Assembly (NCBI GenBank): GCA_029204225.1
Contig: CM055102.1
Location: forward strand, 40,291,220 to 40,355,219
From: Diphasiastrum complanatum
Lineage: Eukaryota > Streptophyta > Lycopodiopsida > Lycopodiales > Lycopodiaceae
Length of the DNA: 64,000 nt
Reading direction: 5' to 3'
The position numbers and the translations under genes were made by a program. The notes below the pieces were generated by a model. It did not search any database and was not told where the DNA came from. It saw nothing but the letters and a program-made list of their open reading frames with translations. How positions within the stretch are numbered: the stretch's first letter is position 1; the number at the start of each line of letters is the position of its first letter. Shown one piece after another: positions 1 through 12,229 of the stretch.

Positions 1-700
1 TGACATAATCTTCTCCTCTTAGATGAACATGGAAAATAAGTACAAGAGGTGTCTTTTTATTCCTAGGGAAGGCCATGCCCCTTCATTCTGATTAACTACT
101 TAAAAAATGGCAAGGATTCCAAGGCCCTCAAATATCTAGTGGTTCTAAATTAGGTAAGTGATTTATCACATGATTCATGTGATTCTACTTTGGAGTGTGA
201 AAAGCCTTCACATGGTTCATGTGACTCCCTTCCAACTTGCTAACTTAGCTTTTTAGCTAAACCTGAGTTTAGGTCTCTATTTTATTTCATTTTATCCAAA
301 GTTGCTTATTTCTAAACTACAACTTGTAATGCCTTGCTAGTTGTGCTCATTAGGTTGGGCTATGCCTAGGATGCTAGTGCCCTCACACTTATTAATTCTA
401 ATTATACAATTTACTATGGTGGGACCACCAAATGCCCACAATATCTCCCACCTAAATAGGTGACGGTCCATGGCATCTACCTTGGCAGTTGAATGTTGTG
501 TAAGTGGTGGCATCTTAAGTGGCTATGATACAAAATGGATGGCCTTAAGAAAAGCATGGATGTAATGTCACTTACATAAAAGCTGATGCTTATTCAGTAT
601 TTTCCCTTCTTGTTTATGTAGCATGTGGGAATGTGGGCTTGTGTAATCAGCTATCATTAATGGGAGCATATAATGGTATCCCATCCATTCTCTCCAAAGT
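1..700. other. gene-less stretch, probable 3' part of a gypsy element
   Basis: No open reading frame with recognisable homology lies here. By position it would be the sequence downstream of the integrase of the minus-strand gypsy remnant to its right (pol end, 3' UTR or LTR). No LTR boundary could be fixed because no second copy is present. Confidence 0.3.
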
Positions 701-2883
701 CGTTGCCCTTGTAATAGAGTGTCTTTGATGCAGTAAGGGCCTTCGTTAGTGAGTTTGAGTTTTCCTTCAATCGCCTTTGCATTTTGATTGAATTTTTTTT
801 TTTATGATGATGGTGATCATTCCAAGCCTTGTATCATGACTTCTCTATACTTTTTTCATGAACTACTAATAAGCAAGTTTCACATACCTTGTGTAGCACT
901 TTATAACAGAGGAAGAGTGATTTTGTATCTTTCAAATGTTCCGATGAAGTGATCTGGACAGATGGTACTAAAAATTCAATGAGCATAACTGCATCTTGGC
1001 AACACCAATTGAAAAGGAATTTAATTGGTGCCATCTTTACATATGGTTCTAAATGACCATAGAGTAGCATATAGGGTGTGCCAATCTAAGTTTTTGGTTA
1101 AAATTTTGTACAAAATCTTATTAGAAGATTTTGCTTAGCCATTGCCCCTTGGAAATGCGTGTACTGAAATGGTGAACAACAAAGAACTCTTTAAGTAAGA
1201 CTTTGACAGTCTCATTTGTAAAATGAGTTTCGATCACTGACTATCTCTATTGGGCATTCAAAACATATAATAATGTGCTCATATAGGAAGTTGATGGTCA
1301 ACTTAGCATCAACTCCATGCATTGCCTTAGATTCTACCCACTTTGAGAGATAATCCATAGCCACTATGATGTATTTGGCTTGGGTACTTCATGCATTTGG
1401 ATGAATAGGATCGATGCAATTTAGCCCCCACTTTTTAAATGGTGCTTGATCCAATATGGGATGCAATGGGGCATAATTTGCCTTGGTTGGTTGTCATGCC
1501 CTTTGACACACATCACAACATTTGATATAGGCCTCAATATCCTTGTTCATGGTAGGCCATTGGCATTCAAACTGTAGTATCTTCCTTACGATAATATATG
1601 TTGCAAAGTGTTCTCCTCCCATTCCTTCATGTGATAGTGACATGATTCAGCTCATTTTAATGAGGAAGTATGCTTCTACTAAGTATAGTGCCAACTCCTC
1701 TTTGGTGTAACTGTCCTACAATCAGTTGATGGCCTAGCTTTGAGGACAAATTCTTGTTGTTCCACCTTGGAAAGAGATTGATCATGTTGGCCATGCATAA
1801 AATATTCAACTATATATGTGACCCAATCTAGTATAGCATTCATGTTGAACAAAACTGCATCATAGGTAGCTCATCAGTTTTGTTTTATTTTTGATACATC
1901 ATTTGCCATAGTGTGTTATTTTTTCTTTTGTATTACTGTGCAAAAATCCCAACAACAATTGCTTGTTTACCAATTATAATAAGGGTTGGTGATCTGTATA
2001 AAAATAATAATGCATAGCCATTAAATAATGGCAACACTTCCTCTCTACAAAGCCATTGCCGAAGCCTCACATTTTGTTGTTGAATAATTGATCTCTACTC
2101 CATTCAATTGATGATTGAAAAATTTGATAGGGAAATCCTTCTTATACTTGTCTGGTAGGGTTAATATAGCTCCCATGCATACTTAGATGCATTTGTATGC
2201 ATATGGAATTGAATCATCAAATTGGAGGGCTATAAGATATATGCTAATGTCAAAGCTTTGTTCAACTTTTGTAATGCCTGTAAGGCTTCCTCCATCCAAT
2301 GTGGATCAATTATTGAGTTTGTATATGGGATGTGCCAAATCCACGAAGAATAAAATGAAGATCTTGTAATAATTAGCATGGGCCATAAACACATACTCTT
2401 CTTGAATCATTTCTAGTGGTTGAGCATTTATGAACACCCGTATTTTTGACAAATTAGTGCAATTCCTTGTCTATATATTATATGGCCCAAGTTGGATTTA
2501 AGAATATTTATAATTTGTGACACTTGGCTAGTACTTTTGAATATGAAACGGGTGTTCAGCATCTAACCCATGTACACAAAGATCATCTAAGAAGATCTCC
2601 AAGAAATTTTACAAATATTCTTTAAACGTCATTGGCAAAACTCTTTGGAAGGTGCTCGAGTCATTACAAAGACTAAATGGTGTCACCTTGTAGGCTTAAG
2701 TCCTCCATTTAATGGCAAATGTAGCTTTATGCTAATCGTGAGGTGCAATTTCCACTTGCTTGTAGCCACTAAAGCCGTCTAATGATCTATAGGCTTCGAC
2801 TCTGGCTACACGATCCAACACAAATTTTTGTGAAACAACATTGAATGCCTTTATGTTACATCCACAACCTATATATATGATTA
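700..2883 (-). pseudogene. Ty3/gypsy pol remnant (RT, RNase H, integrase)
   Basis: Read on the minus strand, the pol domains come in gypsy order with many stops and frameshifts. RT begins near 2883 with LDGFSGYKQVEIAPHD, followed near 2570-2603 by the catalytic-box relative FLDDLCVHG. RNase H follows (FNHQLNGVEINYSTTKCE, roughly 2050-2150). Integrase lies at about 1750-850: a zinc-finger Cys pair (CCDVC, near 1510), then YLSKWVESKA, and the later segment TPYMLLYG / IEFLVPS at 1070-960. The motifs resemble the Tat/Athila side of plant gypsy elements. The upstream part (gag, PR, first half of RT) is missing, because the copia LTR at 2884 interrupts the reading frame just before the RT motif. 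It would have encoded the replication enzymes of an LTR retrotransposon; it is now dead. Confidence 0.8.
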
Positions 2884-3892
2884 TGTTGGAAATCAGGACA
2901 ATGTTAGATTTCTCGGTGCGTGCACATCTACCATATAAGGTTCCGTAGGCAAACACAAATGAAATGCGCTTTGCAGAAGCGTTATTAGATCAAGAGCTAG
3001 AGCTTATTATCAACAGAAAATTATCAGTCATATGAATATTTAATCTACGAATAATTTATCTGCATGGCATGAATCGATGAATCAGAACCGAATGATAATG
3101 CATTTGACCAAGTACTAGATGATTCAGATTGCTAGAATAGGAATTCTATGATCACAGATAGTACAAGTCTGAATGCAAATACAAGGCGTGTTCTTCCTAA
3201 AAAAATATTCTGGTATATTAGAGAGGAAGATCGAATTATTGCGCTCTTGCTTGAAATCTTCTTCTGCTTGAATTATTGATTATCACTCTATCTTACACTC
3301 TTTATTGATCTGCTGAACTTATCATTACAATGACAGATGTACATGAGAACAATCGGTGATGTCTAATTAGTGGAGAGAAGAGTGGATATTAGGCACCGTC
3401 ACCGCTTTGGGCTGTAACCACCTTGCTCTGTTAGTGATCTCTAATTAAGGTCTGTACTCTACAAAATGGGATTAAGGCACCATGCTACTAAGTGAATTTA
3501 GTTGAGAAGTCGAAGACTTCGATGTCGAGATGCCTTTGAGAAGATGTCGATGACTTCGACGTCAGAGTTGCTCTTGAGAAAATGTCCATGACTTCGACAT
3601 CGGAGATATCAAAGACATCGAGGTCGAGCTTGCTCTTGAGAAGATGTCGATGACTTCGAAGTCGGAGACTTCGATGTCGATGACGTGGATGTCGAGCTTG
3701 CTCTATTTGAATAATGACCTTTGATTGTCGGACACTTTGGACACTATAATGTCAGAAAAGTCGATGAAAAACTGTCGTCAACTTTCCTTGTATTTCTACA
3801 AGTTGTGCGACATTTCAATGTATTTACATACAACAAATGAATGGATCTAGATTAGTGAAGAGATAAGGGATGGAGAGGATAGGAATCCAACA
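2884..3892 (-). repeat. 3' LTR of the copia element
   Basis: Starts with TG at 2884 and ends with CA at 3892. The first ~650 bp align with the right LTR at 7979-8664, with scattered substitutions. Positions ~3505-3705 hold imperfect tandem repeats of a word around GATGTCGATGACTTCGA, a likely U3 enhancer-type repeat because this is the 5' part of the LTR in the element's own orientation. Confidence 0.85.
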
Positions 3893-3900
3893 CCCCCCCT
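3893..3900 (-). other. polypurine tract of the copia element
   Basis: On the minus strand a run of seven G preceded by A lies directly against the LTR start (TGTTGGATTCC). This is the expected position for priming plus-strand synthesis. Confidence 0.7.
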
Positions 3901-4500
3901 CTGGATCCTTGAATGCCTTGATTTTAAAATTCAAGACAATACAGAAACTCTTGTGTGCTTCCTAACTTAACCCCTTGTAAATATGTCAGCTGCCACGTAC
4001 TGGGTTCTGCAAAATTTCAGACTCACCTCCTTGCTGAGTACTCTGCTTCTAATATAGCGGTACTTAAACTCGATGTGCTTGCTCCTAGAATGAAATCCAA
4101 GATTGATTGACAATGCTATAGCACTCTGATTGTCGCACTAAATAATTGTTGGAGCAGTTTGTCTGAGACCAATATCGGACAATAGATTCCTCAACCAAAT
4201 TGCCTCTTTGGTAGCTTGAGAGGTTGCAATGTACTCCGATTCTATCGGAGACATTGCAATGGAGGTATGCTTTTGACTATTCCAAGATACTGGACCATTA
4301 TTGAACAGGAAGACTAATCCAGATGTCGATCTTTTGGTGTCTATATCACTTGCCCAATTTGCATCTATATATCCATGAAGTGTATGGATATCGAATGGAT
4401 CTTCATCTCCATAGCAAATACAAAGGTAGATGAAAGCTCGTACATATCCGAGAACTCTTAGAAGAGCTTTCCAGTGGACCATACAAGGATTAGCCATATA
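3901..4500 (-). pseudogene. copia RNase H domain
   Basis: The minus-strand reading frame contains the hallmarks of copia RNase H: YIDANWASDIDTKRSTSG, SWNSQKHTSIAMSPIESEY and KEAIWLRNLL at 4497-4138, then KHIEFKYRYIRSRV and AADIFTRG near 4100-3960. This domain degrades the RNA template during reverse transcription. A frameshift or stop near 4138 splits it. Confidence 0.85.
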
Positions 4501-4559
4501 TTGGCTTAAAGAGTTGACGACTTATGCAAGATCAGGTGTAGTCGATATAATACCATACA

Positions 4560-5330
4560 TCAAAGATCCGATAATTGATTGATATGGATACTCCTTCATT
4601 TTGGCCTTCTCCTCATCAGTTTGAGGGCATTGTTCTTTAGATCATTTTAAACCTGGGTCCAGAGGATTATGCACAAGCTTGCAATTCATCAAATTGAATT
4701 TTGATAATAAATTTTGGAAGTACCTCTGCTGAGTGATATAGGGAAGCCTTCTGGTTCTGTCTCTGTGGATTTGAATGCACCTCTCCTAGATTTGTCATCT
4801 CAAATTTTTGTGATAGCATCCTTTTAGTATCCTTTGTCAGGTTAATATTGTTGCCAAACAACAACGTATCATCCAAGTAGAGTGCGATGATGACAAAGAA
4901 CTGATTAACAACTTTGAAGTATACATTACAGTCTGCAGAACTTGGTTCAAATCTATGATCGATCAAGAATGTGTTGATTCGATTAAAACATGCTCTGGAA
5001 GACTGTTTCATACCATACAAAGCTTTATGGAGTTTGCATACCAGGTCCTGGTCTTCTTGACCATTGAGGATATAGCCTTTTGGCTGGATCATATAAATGT
5101 TCTTTTTGATAACTCCATTGAGGAATGTTGTTTGTACATCCATCTGGTGTACCTCAAGATTGGCAGCAACAACATATGATAGTAGCAGTCGGATGGAAGT
5201 GTGCTTGACCACTGGACTAAAAGTTTTGAAGTAGTCGAAATTGGGAACTTGTGAAAATCCCTGCGGCCCGTGTCAACATTTCCTTACTGTCGATGCTGCC
5301 ATCTGCTTTATACTTGATCTTAAAAATCCA
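4560..5330 (-). pseudogene. copia reverse transcriptase domain
   Basis: The main open segment is 5212-4667 on the minus strand. It shows VHQMDVQTTFLNG (first catalytic Asp), KLHKALYGMKQSSRACF and YLDDTLLFG, the copia counterpart of the YVDD box with the Asp pair retained. The frame breaks before the RNase H, after KFEMTNLGE, and again upstream near 5212. It belongs to the same polyprotein as the neighbouring domains. Confidence 0.88.
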
Positions 5331-5699
5331 CTTGCAGTCGCTTTCTGCCTGCTGGCAGCTTGGTGATAGTCCATGTATTATTTCTCAGCAGTGAGTTGTA
5401 CTCCTTGTCCATGGCCTCGTTCTAGAGATCTGAGTCGTCCTGTGACAAAGCTTCCTCAACTGTGGTTGGCTCCTAAATAGAATAGTGGACAAACTCATCA
5501 ATATATCGGACAGGCTGAACTCAAATATTGTTGATCTCCTGGTTGAAGCTTGTGGCTGTGAAGTCCGACTTTCTATCGGTTGTGTCATCTGTGTCGGACA
5601 GATTTGCTACTCCTGAGTTGCAGCTTCTTCATTGTCTTCTGACTCTGACTATATAGGTTGACTTCTTAAAGGAATCAAATTAGGATTTTGATAAACATC

Positions 5700-6862
5700 A
5701 GTTGTCGAGGCAAGATATGTGGACTACATTTGATCCTTGCCCTTCAAGTCAATAAACTGATCTTCAATAAAAGTCACATCCCTATTAGTGAAAACTTTAC
5801 AGGTTTCTATATTGTACAGTCGATACATTCCATAAAAAGAACAATAATCGACAAAAACAATTTTGAATGAATGCTCATCAAGTTTCTTCCTTTTGTCCTT
5901 TGGAACATGAGCATAGGCAGTGCAAGCGAATACTCTCAAATGCTTCAATGAAGGTTTAGATCATGTCCAAACTTCATGAGGAGTTTTGCTGACAAGAAGG
6001 CCTTTAATAATCTATCGATTCTGCACATAGGCTGCTGTCGATATAGCTTGTTGCCAGAATGATTTGGGTAAAGAAGCATGAGTGATCATGCATTTGGCAG
6101 ACTCGACTAAGGTCCCGTTCTTCCTTTCAGCCAGCCCATTCAACTGTGGAGAATAGGAAGCCGCAAACTATTGTGCAATACTAGTGGCTGAACAATAGTC
6201 TTTGAATTTGTTTGAGATGTATTCACCGCCATTGTCACTCCTAAGAGCTTTGATTCTTTAGTCTATCTACAAATCTGCAATTTCCTTGTATTGCTTGAAG
6301 AATTGAAAAGCTTCAGATTTGTGCTTCATAAAATATACAGTAGTCCTTCTTGAATAACCTCATTAAATGTAATAAAGAATGCACCAAGTAATGATGGTGT
6401 TTGCATCGGCCCACATATATCAATATGCACAACATCCAGCAAATCTTTAGACATATGCTCATGATTCAACTTAAATGGCCTTCTTGTCTGCTTTCCTATG
6501 ATACAACTTTGGCAGGCAAGAGGGGCGACAATCTGATAGTCTAGATTAAGAGCTGAATAATGCTTGTACATATAATCAATCGACATATGATTAAGGTGAC
6601 CAAGTCTATAATGCCAAATCAATCCTTTATTATCATGTACTGAACTGCTTAACACACGTACAGTCATAGAATTGCAATGAGAAAGTCTATAGAGATAAAC
6701 TTGCCTTTTTACGAGTGCAAGGACCCTTTTACTTTTATCAAGAATTTTACATGAGTCTGTATCAAACTCTACCTTATGTCCTAAATCAGTAATTCTACTG
6801 ATCGACAATAAATTTGTTGTCAGATTCAGAACATACAAAATATTTGGTATAAGCTTTGACAC
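5700..6862 (-). pseudogene. copia GAG-pre-integrase and integrase domains
   Basis: At 6862-6326 the minus strand gives NLLSISRITDLGHKVEFD, then the zinc-binding segment LIWHYRLGHLNH ... CQSCIIGKQTRRPF, and the core start DVVHIDICGPMQTPS with the first catalytic Asp. The central core (5950-6320) is readable only with stops. The C-terminal part is open again at 5948-5724 (HLRVFACTAYAHVPKDKRKKLD). It would insert the cDNA into the host genome. Disabled by several stops and frameshifts. Confidence 0.85.
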
Positions 6863-6984
6863 CCCATGCAGAAAAGTGCCTTCACTTTCAATTACATATG
6901 AGCTATTGTCTCAAAGGTGAACATATCTCTTAGTGTTGTAGGCCGAATAATCTGAAAACCATTATTGACGACTCATCATATGCT

Positions 6985-7005
6985 ATGTCACTCCAGAATC
7001 GAGGA
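6985..7005 (-). pseudogene. copia aspartic protease active site
   Basis: Minus-strand translation gives EEWFLDSGVT, the copia protease active-site context, followed at once by an in-frame stop. The rest of the protease is readable only in pieces between here and 6862. Confidence 0.65.
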
Positions 7006-7078
7006 ACCATTCCTCAGATTGATCAACATGGTGATGCTGTTTCCTTTTGTTGTTGTTAAATTTCAAAATTTGACAGTC

Positions 7079-7847
7079 CTAGATCTCGTGATTTGTCCTT
7101 TTGCAGTACTTGCAGAATAATTTTTTCTGAGCAGATTGTTGATTATGGGATTGACCTTTTTTATATGATTGCTCTTGATTGCTGTCGTTCTTCTTGGTAG
7201 CTTTCTTCTTATGTTGCTTCTCTTTCTTCTTCTTGGAGAACATGGATTGAAAGTCATTGATGGAGGACGAGGACACTCCATTCCTACAAGTTTCCTTCTG
7301 CAACAACATAGTTATGACTCTAGATAAAGTTATTTCGAAGTGAGTGGAAATCATCACCCAGTTTTCATAAGAATATGGCAGACTAGACAATAAAGTCATT
7401 ACAACATCAAAAATCTTCAATTGCTGAATCTATGGATGCCATCTGCTCTAGTAGAGTCTTGAAATGATTTATGTGATTCTGAACAGAATCACCTTCTGAC
7501 ATTTTGAGAGAGAAGAACTTCTTTCTTAGGTGCAGCCTTGAAGTGACATCTCTCACTTCGTAGAGCATGCTTAATATGTCCCAAGCTTCTCTTGAAGATT
7601 TAGCTTGTCTGATATGGCCAATCTGAGTGTCGCAGATGTTAAGAGTGATCAAGACAAAAGCCTTGCCATCTTTGAGCTTCCATTTAGACATGGCTTTATT
7701 ATTGACATTGGGAAGTAGTTCGACTCCAGCGACTATCTCCCATAGTTCTTTGGCCATCAAAACTACCTTCATGTTAAACTTCCAAAGGTGGTAATTCGAA
7801 CTACCTAGTCTATCTAGCATTACAGCAGACTGTGATTGTGAATCCAT
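7079..7847 (-). pseudogene. copia gag (capsid and zinc knuckle)
   Basis: Starts at 7847 with MDSQSQSAVMLDRL, then GSSNYHLWKFNMKVVL (DUF4219/UBN2-type start) and LHLRKKFFSLKMSEGDSVQNHI. A frameshift near 7410 moves to the second frame, which continues as LSSLPYSYENWVMI, a Lys-rich stretch, and half a zinc knuckle (CKYCKRTNHE) at 7090 that ends before its last Cys. It is the structural protein of the virus-like particle. Confidence 0.85.
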
Positions 7848-7966
7848 TTGAAAGTCAGAGAATTAAGTAGATAGTAGATTATATGATGGGAAACAATTAT
7901 AATTTGTGTCTACAATATAAATAAGCTCTATGATAGTATCAAATAGTAGAGGCTATAGGAACTATA

Positions 7967-7978
7967 GCTCTGATACCA
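7967..7978 (-). other. primer-binding site of the copia element (tRNA-iMet)
   Basis: The minus-strand sequence TGGTATCAGAGC lies directly against the LTR boundary at 7979. This is the standard plant copia PBS complementary to the 3' end of initiator tRNA-Met. Confidence 0.9.
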
Positions 7979-8664
7979 TGTCGAAAATCGGAGCAATGTC
8001 AGATTTGTCGGTGCGTGCACAACGTTTACCAGTAAAGGTTCCGTAGACGAACACAAAAGAAATGTGATTTGCGAAAGCATTATCAGATCAAGAGCTAGAG
8101 CTTATTATCAACAAAAAATTATTAGTCATATGAATATTTAATCTACAAATAATTTATCTGCATGGCATGAATCAATGAATTAGAACAGAATGATAATGCA
8201 TTCGACCAAGTGCTAGATGATTCAGATTGCTGGAATAGGAATTCTATGATCATAGATAGTACAAGTCTGAATGCAAATACAAGGCACATTCTTCCTGAAA
8301 AAATACTTTGGTATATCAGAGAGAAAGAACGAATTATTGCACTCTTGCTTGAAATCTTCTTCTGCTTGAATTATTGATTATCACTCTATCTTACACTCTT
8401 TATTTTGATATGTTGATCTTATCATTACAATGACATGAGAACAATCGATGATGCCTAATTAGTGGAGAGAAAAGTGGATAGAAGAGTGATGCCTAATTAG
8501 TGGAGAGAAGAGTGGATATTAGACACTGTCACCACTTTGGGCTGTAACCACCTTGTTCTGTTAGTGACCTCTAATTAACGTCTGTACTCTACAAAATGGG
8601 ATTAAGGTACCATGCTGTTGAGTCAATTTAGTTTCGAAGTTGAAGACTTCGATGTCGAGCTGCC
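7979..8664 (-). repeat. 5' LTR of the copia element, truncated
   Basis: Aligns with the left LTR from its PBS-side end up to about 8664 and then diverges, so roughly 360 bp of the U3 end are missing. It carries a private tandem duplication of about 38 bp (8449-8486 and 8487-8524, CCTAATTAGTGGAGAG words) that is absent from the other LTR. Confidence 0.8.
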
Positions 8665-9785
8665 CTAGTGCTAGGAAAACAAGCAAACTTTTGTAATTTA
8701 AAGAGCTATTTTGCATCCAATTTTCAAAATATGAACTCGTCTAATTCAATATTGATTATCAGAGTTTTCTTTATAAATATCAAGGAGGCAAATTCAGATA
8801 ATGAACTTTGAAAAATTAACAAAGAAAAGCTCTCCAAAACTTGTTTGAACTCGCCCAACTGTTGAAACTTGACATTTGACCTCGCCAACCTTAGTATAAG
8901 GCCATTTTTACCTGATAAAATCATAGTCCAAAGGGCGAAGTTAGACTCAGAGATCTGTGTCTGAAAGTTTAATCCAAAGACCTATGAGTTTTTGCCTCAC
9001 CAGTCTTAGTACCATCAAATATGATCTCGCCATCTTGTTCATTGATAAGATCAACTTGTGATAGGAATTTTTTTTAGAACACATTTTGAACTTGCCAGGC
9101 TCCAATTTGTAAGATTTGATTTCATCACTTGAGATCTGAAGAATCTGACATTGATCTTATTATCCCCAAGTTGGCGAACTCAGACTCACACATGATTTCC
9201 TGATCTTACAACATTTCACTTTCAACATCCTATATTTCCAAAACCATCCCAAAATCATAGTTTTACCATATGACCTCGCCATCCAAGATCTAATTACATC
9301 CATCCACCATAAGCGAGGTCATACTCCAAAACCATCAACTACCATCAAACTTTCTGATTCCCCAAGGTTGCATTCTCAAAAGAGTGAAATCCCAATTTGA
9401 TCTGAACTACTCTTCCCAGTTGGTGAATCTGAATTTTGGGAACCTACTACAAGGCATCATCTACATTCTCAACATCCAAATTTTCCATCATTTATTCCTC
9501 CCAGATTTCCATCCCTGGGATCCCCAAACTTTCATCTAGCTCTGCATTCTCCAACTTTCCACTTTCACATTTTCAATATTTGTTCCATACCCCTACATTC
9601 CCAGATCTACCACTTTCACAAATTTTGATGCATTTCTATGCTTCATCCTCCCAACCTACATTCCCAAACTTGTGCATTATTCCGAAAGTGAACTCTTGTC
9701 CTCCTAAAATCCCACATTGCTCAGATTCCCAGATCTTAACTTCCACTTTCTATATTCCTTGTTTCAAAGAACAGGTGGCAGGCTA
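8665..9785. other. unassigned repetitive block with GGCGAG(G/T)TCA words
   Basis: No credible gene. CTCGCC / GGCGAG words next to TCA or CAGAC recur about nine times (near 8848, 8879, 8933, 9022, 9088, 9171, 9272, 9312 and 9420). The spacing is irregular and the rest is C/T- and A-rich. It may be the non-coding leader of another retroelement, like the repeated leaders of the Tat-like elements in this window. The 9436-9786 open frame is low-complexity Ser/Pro/Phe and is not supported as a gene. Confidence 0.35.
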
Positions 9786-10622
9786 GGTTGATTCCTCTTT
9801 TTCTTTTTATTAACAAACTCTTTTGTCAAATTATTAAGTGGTGCTGCTAACTTAGCATAATCCTCAATAAATCTCCTGGAGAAAAGTGTAAAACCTAAAA
9901 ATGACTTTACTTGCCTCACAGTTCCCGGAATTGGCAACTCAATCACAATCTTGATTTTATCCTCGTCAATCTTGATCCCATTTACTGTGATCTTATGAGC
10001 GATATAAAGCAACTCTTGCTTAAAGAATTCACACTTGGACTCTTTAGCGTAGAGTAACTCCCGACGGAGTTTCATCAAGACGTTTTTTAAGTGTTCTACA
10101 TGTTCCACTAAGGATTTACTGTAAACGAGAATGTCGTCTAAGAATACAACCACAAACGTCCCCAAATATGGACGAAATAAATCGTTCATCATTTGGTAGA
10201 ACATTGCTGGAGCATTCGTTACTCCAAATGGCAACACTAGGAATTCATAATGACCAAATCTAGAATGAAATCTTGTCTTTTGGACATCTTCCAGCTTAGT
10301 TCTTATTTGATGGTACCCTGTCATGAGATCTATCTTGGTGAAATACCATGCTCCACCCAAGCAATCTACAAGGTCATCCATAATGGGTAACAAATATTTA
10401 TTTTTAAATAGTCACTTTATTAAGCCCCTTGTAATCCACACACATCCGGAAACCTCCATCTTTCTTCGCTTTAAGAAGAACAGGAGCATCCCATGGTGAT
10501 TTACTAGGTTGAATATGTCCCATCCTCAGATAATTTTCTATTTGATTTGAAATCTCTCTCCTCTTTCTAAGAGAACCTATAAGGTTGTCTAGAGACATGT
10601 TGACTTCTTGGAAATAACTCAA
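9786..10622 (-). pseudogene. chromovirus-family reverse transcriptase
   Basis: The minus strand from 10622 reads [18 protein letters not shown] and [15 protein letters not shown], then after one frame break at ~10400 MLPIMDDLVDCLGGAWYFTKIDLMTGYHQI, FLVLPFGVTNAPAMFYQMM and VVVFLDDILVYSKS (catalytic Asp pair as FLDD), and finally SFLGFTLFSRRFIEDYAKL. Nearly the whole RT is present. It ends in KEFVNKKKKRN, where unrelated DNA starts. Only a short lesion separates the two halves, so decay is moderate. Confidence 0.9.
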
Positions 10623-10950
10623 TCTTGTGGTCTACTGACCTTGACGATGGTAAATCATGAGGTAATTCAGATGGAAAAACATCCCTAAATTCATTTATGA
10701 TCTGTTCTTTCACTGCTTGTTCATGATCTAAATTTACTGAGTTAAGAATTGTTGAGAACTCACAACCATTTGGATTCATTTCAACTGGGATAGCACATAT
10801 TGAAAAAACATCATACTTAAGATTATCCAATGTCTCCATTTTATTAACTATAGAAATTTGATCCAACGGATGTACAAAATTACTGCCAAATAATGTAACT
10901 ATTTTATCATCCTCCTTGAAAGTGAGAACATGCTTCTCAAAATCAATCAA
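10567..10950 (-). pseudogene. chromovirus PR-RT linker
   Basis: Open minus-strand segment with FEKHVLTFKEDDKIVTLFG, FRDVFPSELPHDLP and RQPYRFS. The last two are the conserved lead-in to gypsy RT. The plus-strand copy at 26600-27100 has the same order and near-identical wording, so the two are one family. Confidence 0.8.
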
Positions 10951-10991
10951 CAGAGAAGGTGATTTACTAAATAACGATTCGTAACCTTAGA

Positions 10992-12229
10992 TTAAATCAG
11001 TAGAGCTAGGTCTAAAATATGAAAATTAACTAATTCCGTGTGTCCTTGCATCAAAACTGGGAACTTCAGGACTTTTACGTTCCAAGTCTCCAACTCTGCT
11101 CCTGAAGCTAGATAAACTTTATATCTATGATTGCTGGCTTCAGTTTCCAAGCTGAGTTTTTGCACAAGATGAGAATTAATAAAATTATGGGTTGAACCAC
11201 TGTCCAATAAAATAGTCACTTCTTGATCTTTAATTGTGCCAATTAAATGGAAAAGTTCATTAGGCAAGAAAGAAGTAGTACTAAAAGAACATTCACACTC
11301 ACAATCAGTCAGGTTAATTTCCAAAGTCTTACCATTGCCTCCTGGGATCTCAATTATGTGAGCAGACACTTTCTTCCTTTTCGGACAAAATTTCATCATA
11401 TGTCTAGGCTTCTTATAAACGAAACATAAGTTCTCTTTCTTAGCCTTTTCTTGGGACATAGATTTCTTCGATGCTGCTTGATCTAATTCATCAAAATAAT
11501 TTGCTTGGTCTGGACTGCGCTTCTTATCCTTCTTGGTTTTCAAAGTGGTTGGAATCTGCACAAACTGCTTCTTGGATGCCAGCGCTATGGAATTATATGC
11601 TTTCGCAATTCGAAACGCATCCTCGAGGTTTTGAAGCACATTTTGCCTGCATTCGTTCTGATAGTCGGCTGGCAAATCTAGGATAAACTGCCAAAGTGCC
11701 AACTTCGCATCGAATGATGGAACTCTATTCCATAGGTCCATGAATTCTTGGATATAAGAGTCTAAACTCTTGTACCCATCCTACAGTTCACGAACTTTAG
11801 GTAGTAGTCCATGTCATCAGCAACTATGAAAGCTTTCTTGAAAACTTCCGCAAACGCATTCCAAGTATTTGGCTTCACCTGTAAATCTTGCCACCACGAT
11901 GATGCTTTGCCGTGTAAAAACAACACGACACTTTCAATTTTTTTCTCATCAAGAACACCGTGCAGATTGAAGTAACTACTCTCCGTGGCCAGCCAGTCCT
12001 CGATGACTTCAGGTTTCTTCTCCCTCTTCTCGTCCGCATAAATCTCCGGTTGAAAACCGAGATTGGGTGAAGACATCAATTTGACTTGATTCAACAAAAC
12101 CTCCATTTGTTGATCTCTCATCTGATTACGATTATTCATATCATTGAGCGCCGTACTCAACTGTTGACAAATCACCATATAAGATGGCACACCTGGATTT
12201 GCAGCTTGATTTGAAGTTTCTTCAGCCAT
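10992..12229 (-). pseudogene. chromovirus-family gag and protease
   Basis: Gag starts with MAEETSNQ at 12229 and includes the retrotransposon-gag core (VVLFLHGKASSWWQDL, 11990-11870). A frameshift near 11765 moves to the next frame, which continues SLDSYIQEFMDLWNRVPSFD. A zinc-knuckle-like stretch CFVYKKPRHMMKFCP at ~11410-11365 lacks the second Cys (Tyr at that position). The protease has the active site ILLDSGSTHNFI near 11210. Gag packages the RNA and PR matures the polyprotein. Confidence 0.85.

Larger units (their letters stand above)
2884..8664 (-). mobile_element. Ty1/copia LTR retrotransposon, minus strand, inactivated
   Basis: The element has paired LTR sequence (2884-3892 and 7979-8664), a tRNA-iMet-type PBS next to the right LTR, a G-run PPT next to the left LTR, and domains in the order gag, PR, INT, RT, RNase H on the minus strand, which defines Ty1/copia. 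It sits in the RT of a gypsy remnant. The right (5') LTR stops early, so no target-site duplication can be confirmed; the five bases left of the element are GATTA. All domains carry stops or frameshifts. Confidence 0.9.

Noticed and set aside
834-1070. 78-codon minus frame as a separate gene
   Set aside because: Its wording (TPYMLLYG / IEFLVPS context) continues the gypsy integrase remnant; it is part of that element.
9436-9786. 116-codon plus frame
   Set aside because: Low-complexity Ser/Pro/Phe product from C/T-rich repetitive DNA with no motif.
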